Shown in pieces: positions 56,543 through 64,000 of a stretch of DNA of 64,000 bases (position 1 is the stretch's first letter; each line of letters begins with the position of its first letter). The stretch is from Flavobacteriales bacterium ALC-1 (GTDB taxonomy: Bacteria > Bacteroidota > Bacteroidia > Flavobacteriales > Flavobacteriaceae): positions 569,001-633,000 of the forward strand of contig ABHI01000001.1 in the NCBI GenBank assembly GCA_000171875.1, given 5' to 3'. The notes beneath the pieces are model-generated. The model saw only the letters and a program-made list of their open reading frames with translations, had not been told where the DNA came from and ran no database searches. A program made the position numbers and the translations under genes.

Positions 56543-59500
56543 TTATTTTAAATAACTTGAATTAATGTGAACAATGATTTTAGTTACTTCACCAGTTCGC
56601 ATAAAAATTTGCTCACTTATAGAGGCATCTATAGTTAAATTATTAGTGGTTTTAGAGCTACCATCTTTAAAATAAATTTCTAAACTATCATTTTCAGAAA
56701 TTTGATATACAATTGGCACTTGGCAATAGGTAAACCCTAATGAACCTTCTTCCATTTGGATACTTTTTCTTTTCTTAAAAAGATCTATATACTCAAAACT
56801 TGCTACTTCAGTAAAAAACTCTTCTTTTCTCAATAGACTTGGATTAAAGAACAACTTACCTTCAGATACAAAAATTCCTAATTCCCCAAATCGGCTTAAA
56901 ATATCTTCTTTCACTTGTCCTGTCATCCCAGGCTGCTGTGCTCCTTTACCACCTGGTGTATGCGAATAAGGATCTGTTGGAAAAGCACCATAAAGCTCTG
57001 GTGATTTGTGTACACCAATGCCCTCATTTATTTCATAAAAATGTTCTAATAAATGACCAACAATAATTTCATTTTCACCATCATTAACTGCTTTTGTACA
57101 ACATTCTTGAACAGCCAATAGCAATTTAGAAACCATATGCCAGTATATAGAACCTAATCCTTCGTAGCCATAGAACGTACCCGATCTTCCTGTAAAAGCC
57201 TTATGATTAAAAACATCTTCAAATGCTTGTAATACTTTATGAGATTCTGATTCTAAAAGCGGTTGATACTTAGTATCAACTAGATTTTCTAAAGCTATTG
57301 TCACATCTCCTGCATTTTTGAAGTTTCCATTAAAATGGTAGTCCCCATTGATATCCTGCTCTATAATTTGAACATTTCCATCCTTCAATAGCTCTTGTAA
57401 TAATTTTGATGAAAACACGGCATCTTCAGAGATGGTATTTCTATCTAAGAACCCTTTAAGTTCCTTGAATGGGTATAGCAAATAACTATACTGATCCGCT
57501 CTAAAAAGCTTACTTTGTTTTAGTGCATTTAAGACCTCTAATGCTTCTTTAGAATTTAAATAACCTGAACTTAAAACAGCAACCTGTCCCTCTAACATTT
57601 CACTTAAATACGAAATAGAGACAGAGTCATCTTCATTAACAGTCATTAAATTATAAGCGTGATATAAATTATCTGAACGCTTATTTGCTCTAATTGAATG
57701 TTCTAAATAAGATTTACTGATACTTATAAATTCTTTCAATCTACTAATTGAAAGCGTAGATTTTCTTCCTGAAAAAGCATGGTTATAAACATGAGTTCTA
57801 TAATCACTTCCGGCTTTCCCTAAACGATCCAATATTACTTTTTTATCAGTATCATTTATTGAGTCTAGTAATAAGTTTTTATTACTTTCAAAAGTTTCTA
57901 ATACACTATTAAAGAATTCATTTATTTCATTAGAAATTTCTACATCTTCAATATTTGATGAAGCCAGTAATTCTTCAAAGAAATTGAAGAATCTACGCAA
58001 ATAACAAAGCGTTACCATTGACACCCCATTACCAACTAATGCATTGTTCGCATCGTTCCATTCGGGACGTTGTGTGTTCATCCAAATTCCTCCTTCTGGT
58101 ATAAAGTTAGATAGCTTGGCTAATGATGTTGCTAATATTTTTTCTACAAAATTTGCCTTAATTATGAATCTATTTTCATCTCTAAGCAACGCTCCATCAG
58201 CACCTAATTGTTCTCTTTCTTCATGTATTTTAAGATCTAAAGCATCATCAAAAACAATGGTGTCTTTTGGGTTTTCTAATAAGTCCTCATAAGGTTTTAT
58301 CTTATAAGGTACATTGGCATAAACAAATAAGTCTTTTGTGAAGAAACTTTCTAATTTACCTGGTTTATGGTTATTAATAAATTCTAAAAACTTAAGTAAA
58401 TATATTATCTGATGATCACCCCAATAGCCTATATAAGACCAAGGATCATCTGGCTCAATGGTCTCCCAATCAAAACCTCCTTTAGTCACTCGGTATGGAT
58501 TATAACCATCAAACGTCGTAGCGTTTAAAAACTTATGAATCATACTTTCAATATACTCAGGGTACGAATGCGCGAGAGCTTCCCAGTTTTGAAAAATATC
58601 TCTCCAGTTACCTTCATAGTCTAAAATTTTAGAACCATCTACTTCACTTCTCGTATTAATCGAGAATTTATTCCAAGGACGACTTGGATCACCATGACGA
58701 CGACTAAACTTTAACGGCATATATTCTAAACAAAGACGTCTAAAGTTTTTATCATCACTATTGTATGCTATCTTTTGTATTTCTGATAAAGAGAATACCT
58801 CAGGAAGCGTTTCTAATATACTTTCAGATGTTCTTGCAACTTTTTTGTTAGCATTGGATAGATAATTTTTAAAATCCCATTTCTCAATTTTATAGCCATC
58901 ATCAAAAATTCCACCTCGCATAATGTTAAATAACGTATTTGCGAAATGACGTGTATCTCTTAAGCTATCTGCAGAAAATTGAATAGCATCTGATGCCGCA
59001 TTTAACTCCACAAGACGTTTCGTTCCAAAATCTATATTCTCATCAACTTTTTCAGCTAAGGATTTATCTTCTTTTATTTTCTTTAATAATAATGCTATAT
59101 CTGAATGATCTTGATTCACATTAGCAACCAACATCCATTCTTTATAGGAATCAGGTAATAATTCTAATTCTGTAGAAACAAAATATGCTCCCTTTTCTGC
59201 TTTTACATCTACTTCCTGTTTTATCTCTTTACCAGACCTAAAGTTATTTAATTGTAAAGACGACACTAAGTATTTTGGACTTTCTAATCCTAAAGACCAA
59301 ACTATATTAGCTTTTAAAGCTTCACTAGCCTCTGCTTTATCTACAAGAATCGCGCTTAGTGCATAGATTCCAAGACCCGTTGATTCTTCTAGTTCATTTC
59401 GTTTGTAAGCATCTACTAAATTGCTTGATTGATTTTGAATATCACTACCAATACTCGCAGGCATGATATTCTGAATACCATCTAAAAGTGTTACGTTTAC

Positions 59501-60007
59501 GGCTTCTTTTGATGTATTTATTAGTTTAGATTTTTTTACAAAACCATATTTATTACTAGAACTCCATTGGTATCTGAATATTAATTCTAAATCGTGATTG
59601 ATTTCTTCGAATATTATTTTATTACCAAACCTATTTTTATAAAGATTCTGAGTTGTAGTGTATCTGCCTAATGATCTAATCGCTAAAGGTTCCCACATAA
59701 ACTCTTGATCACCCTTCAATACTTTGAAGATTGATTTATTACCTGTTATGTCAGCAGACTCAGTAATTTTGTCGTCAGTATAATAAGGAAACAAAGCATA
59801 TTCAGAATTTTTACGTCCAGCGGTTAAACCGCCGTTACTAGATATAAACATCCAGTGATTAGAGTCACTTACAATGCTCATAAAAAATGGACGAATTTCA
59901 TCACTATTAGAGATTTTAAAATAGTTTTCGTTATCTATAGAAATAGATTCTAAGACTATATTTTTATTTTGTGTGTTTATAGATTTCAAAGTATCTGTAG
60001 AGTTCAT
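56543..60007 (-). CDS. GH94/GH149-type beta-1,3-oligoglucan phosphorylase
   Basis: 1,154 residues from ATG 60007; the frame opens two codons earlier at TTG. No signal peptide (MNSTDTLKSINTQNKN), so cytosolic. N-terminal beta-sandwich region (to about 320: SSNGGLTAGRKNSEYALFPY) is followed by a large helical barrel with DYEGNWRDIFQNWEAL, WSYIGYWGDHQIIYLLK, PEGGIWMNTQRPEWNDANNAL (catalytic-acid region) and GTFYGYEGLGSIYWHMVSK late in the chain. Length and motifs fit GH149 better than the roughly 800-residue GH94. Such enzymes split beta-1,3-glucan oligosaccharides with phosphate to glucose-1-phosphate. First gene of the seven-gene unit ending at 48973. Confidence 0.78.
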   Translation of the reverse strand: MNSTDTLKSINTQNKNIVLESISIDNENYFKISNSDEIRPFFMSIVSDSNHWMFISSNGGLTAGRKNSEYALFPYYTDDKITESADITGNKSIFKVLKGDQEFMWEPLAIRSLGRYTTTQNLYKNRFGNKIIFEEINHDLELIFRYQWSSSNKYGFVKKSKLINTSKEAVNVTLLDGIQNIMPASIGSDIQNQSSNLVDAYKRNELEESTGLGIYALSAILVDKAEASEALKANIVWSLGLESPKYLVSSLQLNNFRSGKEIKQEVDVKAEKGAYFVSTELELLPDSYKEWMLVANVNQDHSDIALLLKKIKEDKSLAEKVDENIDFGTKRLVELNAASDAIQFSADSLRDTRHFANTLFNIMRGGIFDDGYKIEKWDFKNYLSNANKKVARTSESILETLPEVFSLSEIQKIAYNSDDKNFRRLCLEYMPLKFSRRHGDPSRPWNKFSINTRSEVDGSKILDYEGNWRDIFQNWEALAHSYPEYIESMIHKFLNATTFDGYNPYRVTKGGFDWETIEPDDPWSYIGYWGDHQIIYLLKFLEFINNHKPGKLESFFTKDLFVYANVPYKIKPYEDLLENPKDTIVFDDALDLKIHEEREQLGADGALLRDENRFIIKANFVEKILATSLAKLSNFIPEGGIWMNTQRPEWNDANNALVGNGVSMVTLCYLRRFFNFFEELLASSNIEDVEISNEINEFFNSVLETFESNKNLLLDSINDTDKKVILDRLGKAGSDYRTHVYNHAFSGRKSTLSISRLKEFISISKSYLEHSIRANKRSDNLYHAYNLMTVNEDDSVSISYLSEMLEGQVAVLSSGYLNSKEALEVLNALKQSKLFRADQYSYLLYPFKELKGFLDRNTISEDAVFSSKLLQELLKDGNVQIIEQDINGDYHFNGNFKNAGDVTIALENLVDTKYQPLLESESHKVLQAFEDVFNHKAFTGRSGTFYGYEGLGSIYWHMVSKLLLAVQECCTKAVNDGENEIIVGHLLEHFYEINEGIGVHKSPELYGAFPTDPYSHTPGGKGAQQPGMTGQVKEDILSRFGELGIFVSEGKLFFNPSLLRKEEFFTEVASFEYIDLFKKRKSIQMEEGSLGFTYCQVPIVYQISENDSLEIYFKDGSSKTTNNLTIDASISEQIFMRTGEVTKIIVHINSSYLK

Positions 60008-60057
60008 TATCAATTTACTTTAACTAGTATAATTGGGTTGTAAAAAAGAGCTAAAAA

Positions 60058-60085
60058 AAGGTCAAGAATAAAGGTTCTTGACCTT
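60058..60085 (-). terminator. Terminator between GH16 and phosphorylase genes
   Basis: Perfect 11-bp stem AAGGTCAAGAA / TTCTTGACCTT, 6-nt loop, followed on the minus strand by TTTTT. It lies 22 bases past the GH16 stop codon and splits the locus into at least two transcription units. Confidence 0.85.
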
Positions 60086-60106
60086 GTTAAATTTAAAATA
60101 TATTAT

Positions 60107-60946
60107 CTAATCTGCTGAATATACTTTTACGTAATCCACTAGCATTTCTTGTGGGAATACAGTAGTAGCGTCTGGAGAACCAACATAGTTTCCGCCAACA
60201 GCTAAATTCATTATAATGAAAAAATCATGATCATAAACCCATTCACCAGTAACATCCTCTGGTGTTATTTGATTATATAAATCACCATCGACATAAAAAT
60301 TAATATAGTTTGGCCCCCATTCTATTCCAAAAATATGAAACCCTGTATCGAATCGGTCATTTGTTAATTCATAAGGTTTAGTAATTCCGTTAGCTCCAGA
60401 ATATCCAGGTCCATGTACTGTACCATTAATTAGCGTAGGTTCTTGTCCGCGATTTTCCATAGCATCAATTTCACCACATTGAGGCCAACCTACTTCATCA
60501 ATATTTGCACCTAATATCCAAAATGCTGGCCATAGACCTTGTCCCCAAGGCAATTTAATTCTTGCTTCAAAACGACCATAAGTCTGTTCCACCTTACCTC
60601 TGGTTACTATTCTACCAGAAGTATATGACGAGCCTTCATAATCTTCTTGACGTGCAGTTATTGTTAACACACCATTTTCAACCAAAACATTCTCTGGTCG
60701 ATCTGTATAATATTGTAATTCGTTATTTCCCCAACCATTGTCTCCAGTACCTATTTCATAATCCCAAAAAAGGTCATTTAGAATAGTTTCTCCATTAAAA
60801 TCGTCATACATAACTAAGTTATTAAACTTAGCTACATCTTGTGTTTCGTCTGGATCACAATTAGTAACTAAAAAGAATACGCCAAAACACAATAGACCAA
60901 AAAAGGCTTTTGAATTTATTTTAATATTTAAATTTTTATTAATCAT
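60107..60946 (-). CDS. GH16 laminarinase lipoprotein
   Basis: 279 residues. Lipoprotein signal (FGVFFLVTNC, Cys30) and then a single GH16 beta-jelly-roll. The catalytic signature GEIDAMENRG gives nucleophile E159 and acid/base E164 in the ExDxxE form of bulged laminarinase-type enzymes. WWDYE-like N-terminal strand, ELQYYTDRPENV, LWPAFWILG and FHIFGIEWGPNYINFYVDG are usual for endo-beta-1,3-glucanases. Probably on the cell surface, cutting laminarin into importable pieces. It follows the split glycan-binding lipoprotein by 17 bases. Confidence 0.95.
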   Translation of the reverse strand: MINKNLNIKINSKAFFGLLCFGVFFLVTNCDPDETQDVAKFNNLVMYDDFNGETILNDLFWDYEIGTGDNGWGNNELQYYTDRPENVLVENGVLTITARQEDYEGSSYTSGRIVTRGKVEQTYGRFEARIKLPWGQGLWPAFWILGANIDEVGWPQCGEIDAMENRGQEPTLINGTVHGPGYSGANGITKPYELTNDRFDTGFHIFGIEWGPNYINFYVDGDLYNQITPEDVTGEWVYDHDFFIIMNLAVGGNYVGSPDATTVFPQEMLVDYVKVYSAD

Positions 60947-60963
60947 AATAAATACGTTTTTTA

Positions 60964-61680
60964 TTAATTCTCAGAATAGAAAAATATATTGTCTAACGAC
61001 ACATTTGCAATCGTAGCGTCAGAAACAAAAATAATAGCGCCTAAAGCCTCTTGAGCTGTAAGACCTGCAAAGCTCGATAATGGAATATCAAATTCTACCC
61101 AAGTGTTACTTTGTAGATCGTCTCCATTCACCGTATAAGTTCCTGCTATTTGGCTACCAAGCGTAAAATTGTTGAATACTTCTATTCTAAAGAAATCAGA
61201 AGGATCTACATTTTCGTTTACTCTTATATCTATATGCATATGGGTCATTTCTGAGGCATCTATAGGTTCTACATCGCTTCCATCTCTACCATAAAACTCA
61301 ATAGCCACAAAGTTGAGCAGTGTATAATCTATAATGTTATTTCCACCCTCCACAATTGCTCCTCCAAGAGTAGTTTGATAGCCATCAAAATAGAATCCGT
61401 TATAATTATCTACTGGTACGTTTGCAAACACGTCACTAAAAAGAGAGATAACATTAAGATCTACAGCTGAAAGTGTTAACGACCCTGAAGCTTGTACTCC
61501 GGCTATACTAGCCGTTATAATAGCAGTATTATCTATCAAACCTGTTTCTGGATCAATCTCACCTGCTCCATCCACAGTTACCAGTCCTTGGTCATTTACT
61601 GAAGCTACAAATGGATTTGAAGTTTCAAAATCAAAATACGAAGGTGATGCTGTTACTGTTACATCTTGTCCACTAGCCAT
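60964..61680 (-). CDS. 3' fragment: Big_2 plus CBM-like domain of the split glycan-binding protein
   Basis: 238 residues from the first in-frame ATG (MASGQDVTVTASPSY), but the frame is open back to 61794, so this ATG is internal. Contains a Big_2-like Ig segment (about 1-75: GLVTVDGAGEI, TASIAGVQASGSLTL) and a CBM-like jelly roll (about 78-238: LNVISLFSDVFANV ... VSLDNIFFYSEN). If the frameshift is real this piece would have no signal peptide and be useless unless reinitiated. Confidence 0.6.
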   Translation of the reverse strand: MASGQDVTVTASPSYFDFETSNPFVASVNDQGLVTVDGAGEIDPETGLIDNTAIITASIAGVQASGSLTLSAVDLNVISLFSDVFANVPVDNYNGFYFDGYQTTLGGAIVEGGNNIIDYTLLNFVAIEFYGRDGSDVEPIDASEMTHMHIDIRVNENVDPSDFFRIEVFNNFTLGSQIAGTYTVNGDDLQSNTWVEFDIPLSSFAGLTAQEALGAIIFVSDATIANVSLDNIFFYSEN

Positions 61681-61787
61681 ATTAAATGTTTGAGTTAAAC
61701 CAATTATTGGAACAGAAGTATCAATATTTGCTTGTGCTATTTGATCTTGCCCTCCAAGAATTGCTGGTCTTGGTTGCCCAATCGTTC

Positions 61788-62387
61788 CTAATTTTCAAAA
61801 CGCATTTCGTCCATCCAAAATGTAAAGCCAACTCCGTTTGTGCTTTGCGTACCCGCAGAAAAAAGGAACATTCCTTTTTCTTGAACTAATTTTGAAGGGT
61901 CCGGTATAGGAATAATAATTTTTCTCCAATCTGTAGATAACTCAACATTATCTAATGTTACTGCATATTCATTGTTTTCGAAGTCAGTTCCAAAACCAAA
62001 TGTACCAACGGTTGCTGTAGTTGAGCCCTTAGCCCAAAACGTTAAGGCATCATAACCTGTAAGGTCTCTACCTGCTCCTCGGTCTTTAAAAATTCCTCCT
62101 ATATAACCCCCATTTGGGTCTGATGGTGTTGGCACATCAATTCTAATAGACGATGTTCCTTCGTAAGCCTCATTATCGTCGGTTCCAAAACCTTCAGTAT
62201 TAGCACCAGTTGCTGGATCAAAGGATATAAAAAATGCATCTGTTAATCCTACAGGAGCATCTGTATAAATCTCACCAGCTGATGGAAATGTTGCAACTGT
62301 TATATCATCTGTAAGCTCTCTTTCGCAACCTACCGTAATTATCATTAGGGCAAGTAATGCTGTTTTCAAATATTTTATATTTTTCAT
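61788..62387 (-). CDS. 5' fragment: lipoprotein signal plus first CBM-like domain of the split glycan-binding protein
   Basis: 199 residues from ATG 62387 (MKNIKYLKTALLALMIITVGC), lipobox Cys21. The body is a jelly-roll, CBM-like domain (TDAFFISFDPATGAN, SSIRIDVPTPSDPNGGYIGG, LTFWAKGS, FTFWMDEMRF). It ends at a TAG created by the frameshift. On its own it would still be an exported single-domain binding lipoprotein. Confidence 0.65.
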   Translation of the reverse strand: MKNIKYLKTALLALMIITVGCERELTDDITVATFPSAGEIYTDAPVGLTDAFFISFDPATGANTEGFGTDDNEAYEGTSSIRIDVPTPSDPNGGYIGGIFKDRGAGRDLTGYDALTFWAKGSTTATVGTFGFGTDFENNEYAVTLDNVELSTDWRKIIIPIPDPSKLVQEKGMFLFSAGTQSTNGVGFTFWMDEMRFEN

Positions 62388-62399
62388 CATTTGCTTATT

Positions 62400-64000
62400 T
62401 TATTTTCCAATATTGATATGTACATAAGTTCTAATTTCCCACTCAGTTCCATCAGGAAACCCAACAGGACTTATAGGTGGGTCACCAAAATCTGGCGCCG
62501 CTAAAGGTGAGTACCTAGGTGAGTTCGCATCCATTGAACGCCAAGTCCCTCTTACACCTATTGTAGTACTTGGTAAAATAAACCAATCTGGTTTACCAAG
62601 AGATGTAGAAACATCTAACATTAATTGTAATGGGTACGTTAAGTTAAAATCTCTATGGTAATCAAAAGGTCCCCAGTCATTTACTTTTACTGTAGTTTGA
62701 ACCTTCATTTTATTGTAAATCATTCTAATATCACCACCAAAACGTTTTATTAACCTATCACTATCACCATTTGCTTGACCATTTCCGTAATAGAAATTAC
62801 CAATAATACCTAGATCAGGGCTTAATTTCGATACCATTCTAGAATGGACTTCCCATAAATCTTCTGCTGGTGCAGAATTAGGAAATGCAAAAAATGTACG
62901 ATTAGCCAAAAAACCTATATGAGCGTCTGTTGTTGTTGGAAGATGGCGATATACAAAACCTAAATTCATTGCAAACTTTGCGTCTTCTGCTCTATCATTA
63001 TTCCATGCATACATCCAAGTACCTGGTGTAGGGTCAAACGTAATTAACATCTCACCTGCTGTAGTTTCTCTATTGCCTCTTACAGCAAATGGATCGCTAA
63101 TTACATTTCTTAGTCTTCCTGGAGCACTAACATCATTTGGCATTGGATCTACCAATGGTTTTTGCCATAAAAAGTTTGGTGCAATTTGAAAATCACCTGT
63201 AGTATAAGTAAAACCTGTTAAAAAATTAGATTGGTTACCACTACCATTATCTTTCAACTTCCAACCAGTAAAAGTTTGTGTTTGGTCAACTCCACCATTG
63301 GCAACTAAGCCCATAACTCCACCTTGAGCGTACCAATTAAAACGTCCACCTTGATAAGTGATTTTAGCTTTTCCACCCCAATTATCGTTTGAGTTTACTT
63401 TATCCACTACTGTAATCGCGCTCTCTTCATTATAAACTTGAAATGAACTTCCATTCAATGGACTTCCGCCCCATATACCACCAAGTGTAATACCAAACTT
63501 ACCAAATTCCCTTTCTATAGCTATTGTCGCTCTTTCTGTAGGCCAAGCTGGTATAATACCACTTCGTACTTGATTAGCATCTAACACACGTTGTCCATTA
63601 TCGTCAAATTTGAGTTCAGTTTGTATGTCTCTATGATAAATACCTGTAACATCCCAATTAGCAATTTTACGGCTGTATTTAAGTAAAGCTGTTGGGTTCG
63701 CTCCCCACCACAATTGTGGTCCAAATGCTGCTTTTAAGCCATTTAAATCTCCTTTTCCATCAATCTCTAATCCCAAAATTTCACCATTATAGATATCTAA
63801 ATTAGGTCCATAATTTGATTCTGGATATAGGTTAAAAAAGTCGCCTTCATATGCCCAGTGATAATGCCCTGTTCTATAAAATCCTCTTACATCTGCATGT
63901 TTTGTATTCCATTCAAATTCCGCATTATAAACTCGTAATCTATTAAAATCAGCTATCTCAACATCTGTGTTATTTCCTCCATCAACACCAGTAACTGTAA
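62400..64000 (-). CDS. Putative outer-membrane beta-barrel protein (5' partial)
   Basis: The frame is open through the right edge: upstream of TTG 63776 it continues with ...NLYPESNYGPNLDIYNGEI, so the start is outside. At least 533 residues of amphipathic, aromatic-rich strands (RGFYRTGHYHWAYEGDF, GPQLWWGANPTALLKYSRK, MNLGFVYRHLP, RTYVHINIGK at the end) suggest a large outer-membrane barrel or porin-like protein. I do not recognise a named family, and it is not SusC-like. It is nine bases ahead of the glycan-binding lipoprotein, so belongs to the laminarin locus and could be a glycan porin or surface protein. Confidence 0.6.
   Translation of the reverse strand, partial: TVTGVDGGNNTDVEIADFNRLRVYNAEFEWNTKHADVRGFYRTGHYHWAYEGDFFNLYPESNYGPNLDIYNGEILGLEIDGKGDLNGLKAAFGPQLWWGANPTALLKYSRKIANWDVTGIYHRDIQTELKFDDNGQRVLDANQVRSGIIPAWPTERATIAIEREFGKFGITLGGIWGGSPLNGSSFQVYNEESAITVVDKVNSNDNWGGKAKITYQGGRFNWYAQGGVMGLVANGGVDQTQTFTGWKLKDNGSGNQSNFLTGFTYTTGDFQIAPNFLWQKPLVDPMPNDVSAPGRLRNVISDPFAVRGNRETTAGEMLITFDPTPGTWMYAWNNDRAEDAKFAMNLGFVYRHLPTTTDAHIGFLANRTFFAFPNSAPAEDLWEVHSRMVSKLSPDLGIIGNFYYGNGQANGDSDRLIKRFGGDIRMIYNKMKVQTTVKVNDWGPFDYHRDFNLTYPLQLMLDVSTSLGKPDWFILPSTTIGVRGTWRSMDANSPRYSPLAAPDFGDPPISPVGFPDGTEWEIRTYVHINIGK

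Larger units (their letters stand above)
60964..62390 (-). pseudogene. Surface glycan-binding lipoprotein gene split by one-base frameshift
   Basis: Two consecutive frames together encode one protein of about 475 residues. The upstream part (62390-61788) ends FWMDEMRFEN then TAG; the other frame is open from 61794 and reads KLGTIGQPRPAILGGQDQ... into the downstream part. Adding one A to the GAAAAT run at 61792-61796 restores RFEKLGTIGQPRP with no other change. The joined product: lipoprotein signal (TVGC), CBM-like domain (to about 200), bacterial Ig-like (Big_2) domain (about 215-315), and a second CBM-like domain (to the end). It is either a real mutation in this strain or a sequencing error in the homopolymer. 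Confidence 0.8.

Noticed and set aside
61785..61800. Programmed ribosomal frameshift in the glycan-binding gene
   Set aside because: The A run is only four bases, and no X-XXY-YYZ slippery heptamer or downstream structure is evident; mutation or sequencing error is simpler.
61686..61889. Plus-strand ORF of 67 residues over the frameshift region
   Set aside because: Lies antisense to the restored reading frame of the glycan-binding protein.

Overview
The window is AT-rich chromosomal DNA from a member of the Bacteroidota, most likely a marine Flavobacteriaceae. Supporting signs are outer-membrane barrels with CarboxypepD_reg-like domains, a type IX secretion C-terminal sorting domain, Bacteroidetes-type -7 elements (TAnnTTTG or TAnnTTCG), signal peptides ending in FAQ or NAQ, DUF5686, an ABC-permease/M1-peptidase fusion, and a beta-glucan (laminarin) utilisation locus. 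I saw no tRNA, rRNA, CRISPR array or insertion sequence. Both edges cut through genes: an outer-membrane beta-barrel gene on the left and another outer-membrane protein gene on the right.

Layout. 1-7 kb holds the truncated barrel protein, a secreted M28 peptidase, and two neighbouring paralogous lipoproteins, one short and one long. 7-10 kb carries a membrane-bound K+-dependent pyrophosphatase next to a soluble one. 10-17 kb carries an M1 peptidase, an asparagine-rich LRR-like lipoprotein translationally coupled to an SRPBCC protein, and a DUF5686 barrel protein. 17-30 kb is a metabolic block (pdhB, etfB, etfA, bifunctional nuclease, nupC-type transporter, thyA, a TonB-C-like protein, and a 2TM-DHFR fusion) interrupted at 22.7-27.4 kb by an ABC exporter plus LytS/LytTR two-component module. 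30-35 kb is a second ABC system whose permease is fused to an M1 peptidase. 35-43 kb holds an FAD-dependent oxidoreductase, fabD, lspA, an amidohydrolase, galE, a DegT-type aminotransferase and waaA (envelope biogenesis). 43-47 kb has an 11-residue-repeat lipoprotein, a LacI regulator and a YyaL/DUF255 thioredoxin-domain lipoprotein.

The most notable region is 47-64 kb, a leftward-transcribed laminarin (beta-1,3/1,6-glucan) locus. In order of transcription it encodes an outer-membrane barrel (partial), a surface glycan-binding lipoprotein split by a one-base frameshift, a GH16 laminarinase lipoprotein, a terminator, a 1,154-residue GH94/GH149-type phosphorylase without signal peptide, two GH17 lipoproteins, a GH30 lipoprotein, a GPH-type MFS symporter, two GH17 proteins without signal peptides, and a T9SS-secreted protein with two CBM-like domains, followed by a strong terminator. 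The inferred division of labour is as follows. GH16 and the binding proteins act at the surface. GH30 removes beta-1,6 branches, and lipoprotein GH17s trim in the periplasm or on the membrane. The MFS symporter imports oligosaccharides. Cytosolic GH17s and the phosphorylase then finish degradation, partly by phosphorolysis to glucose-1-phosphate. No SusC/SusD pair lies in the window; it may be beyond the right edge.

All identifications rest on reading motifs and gene order; no database search was run.
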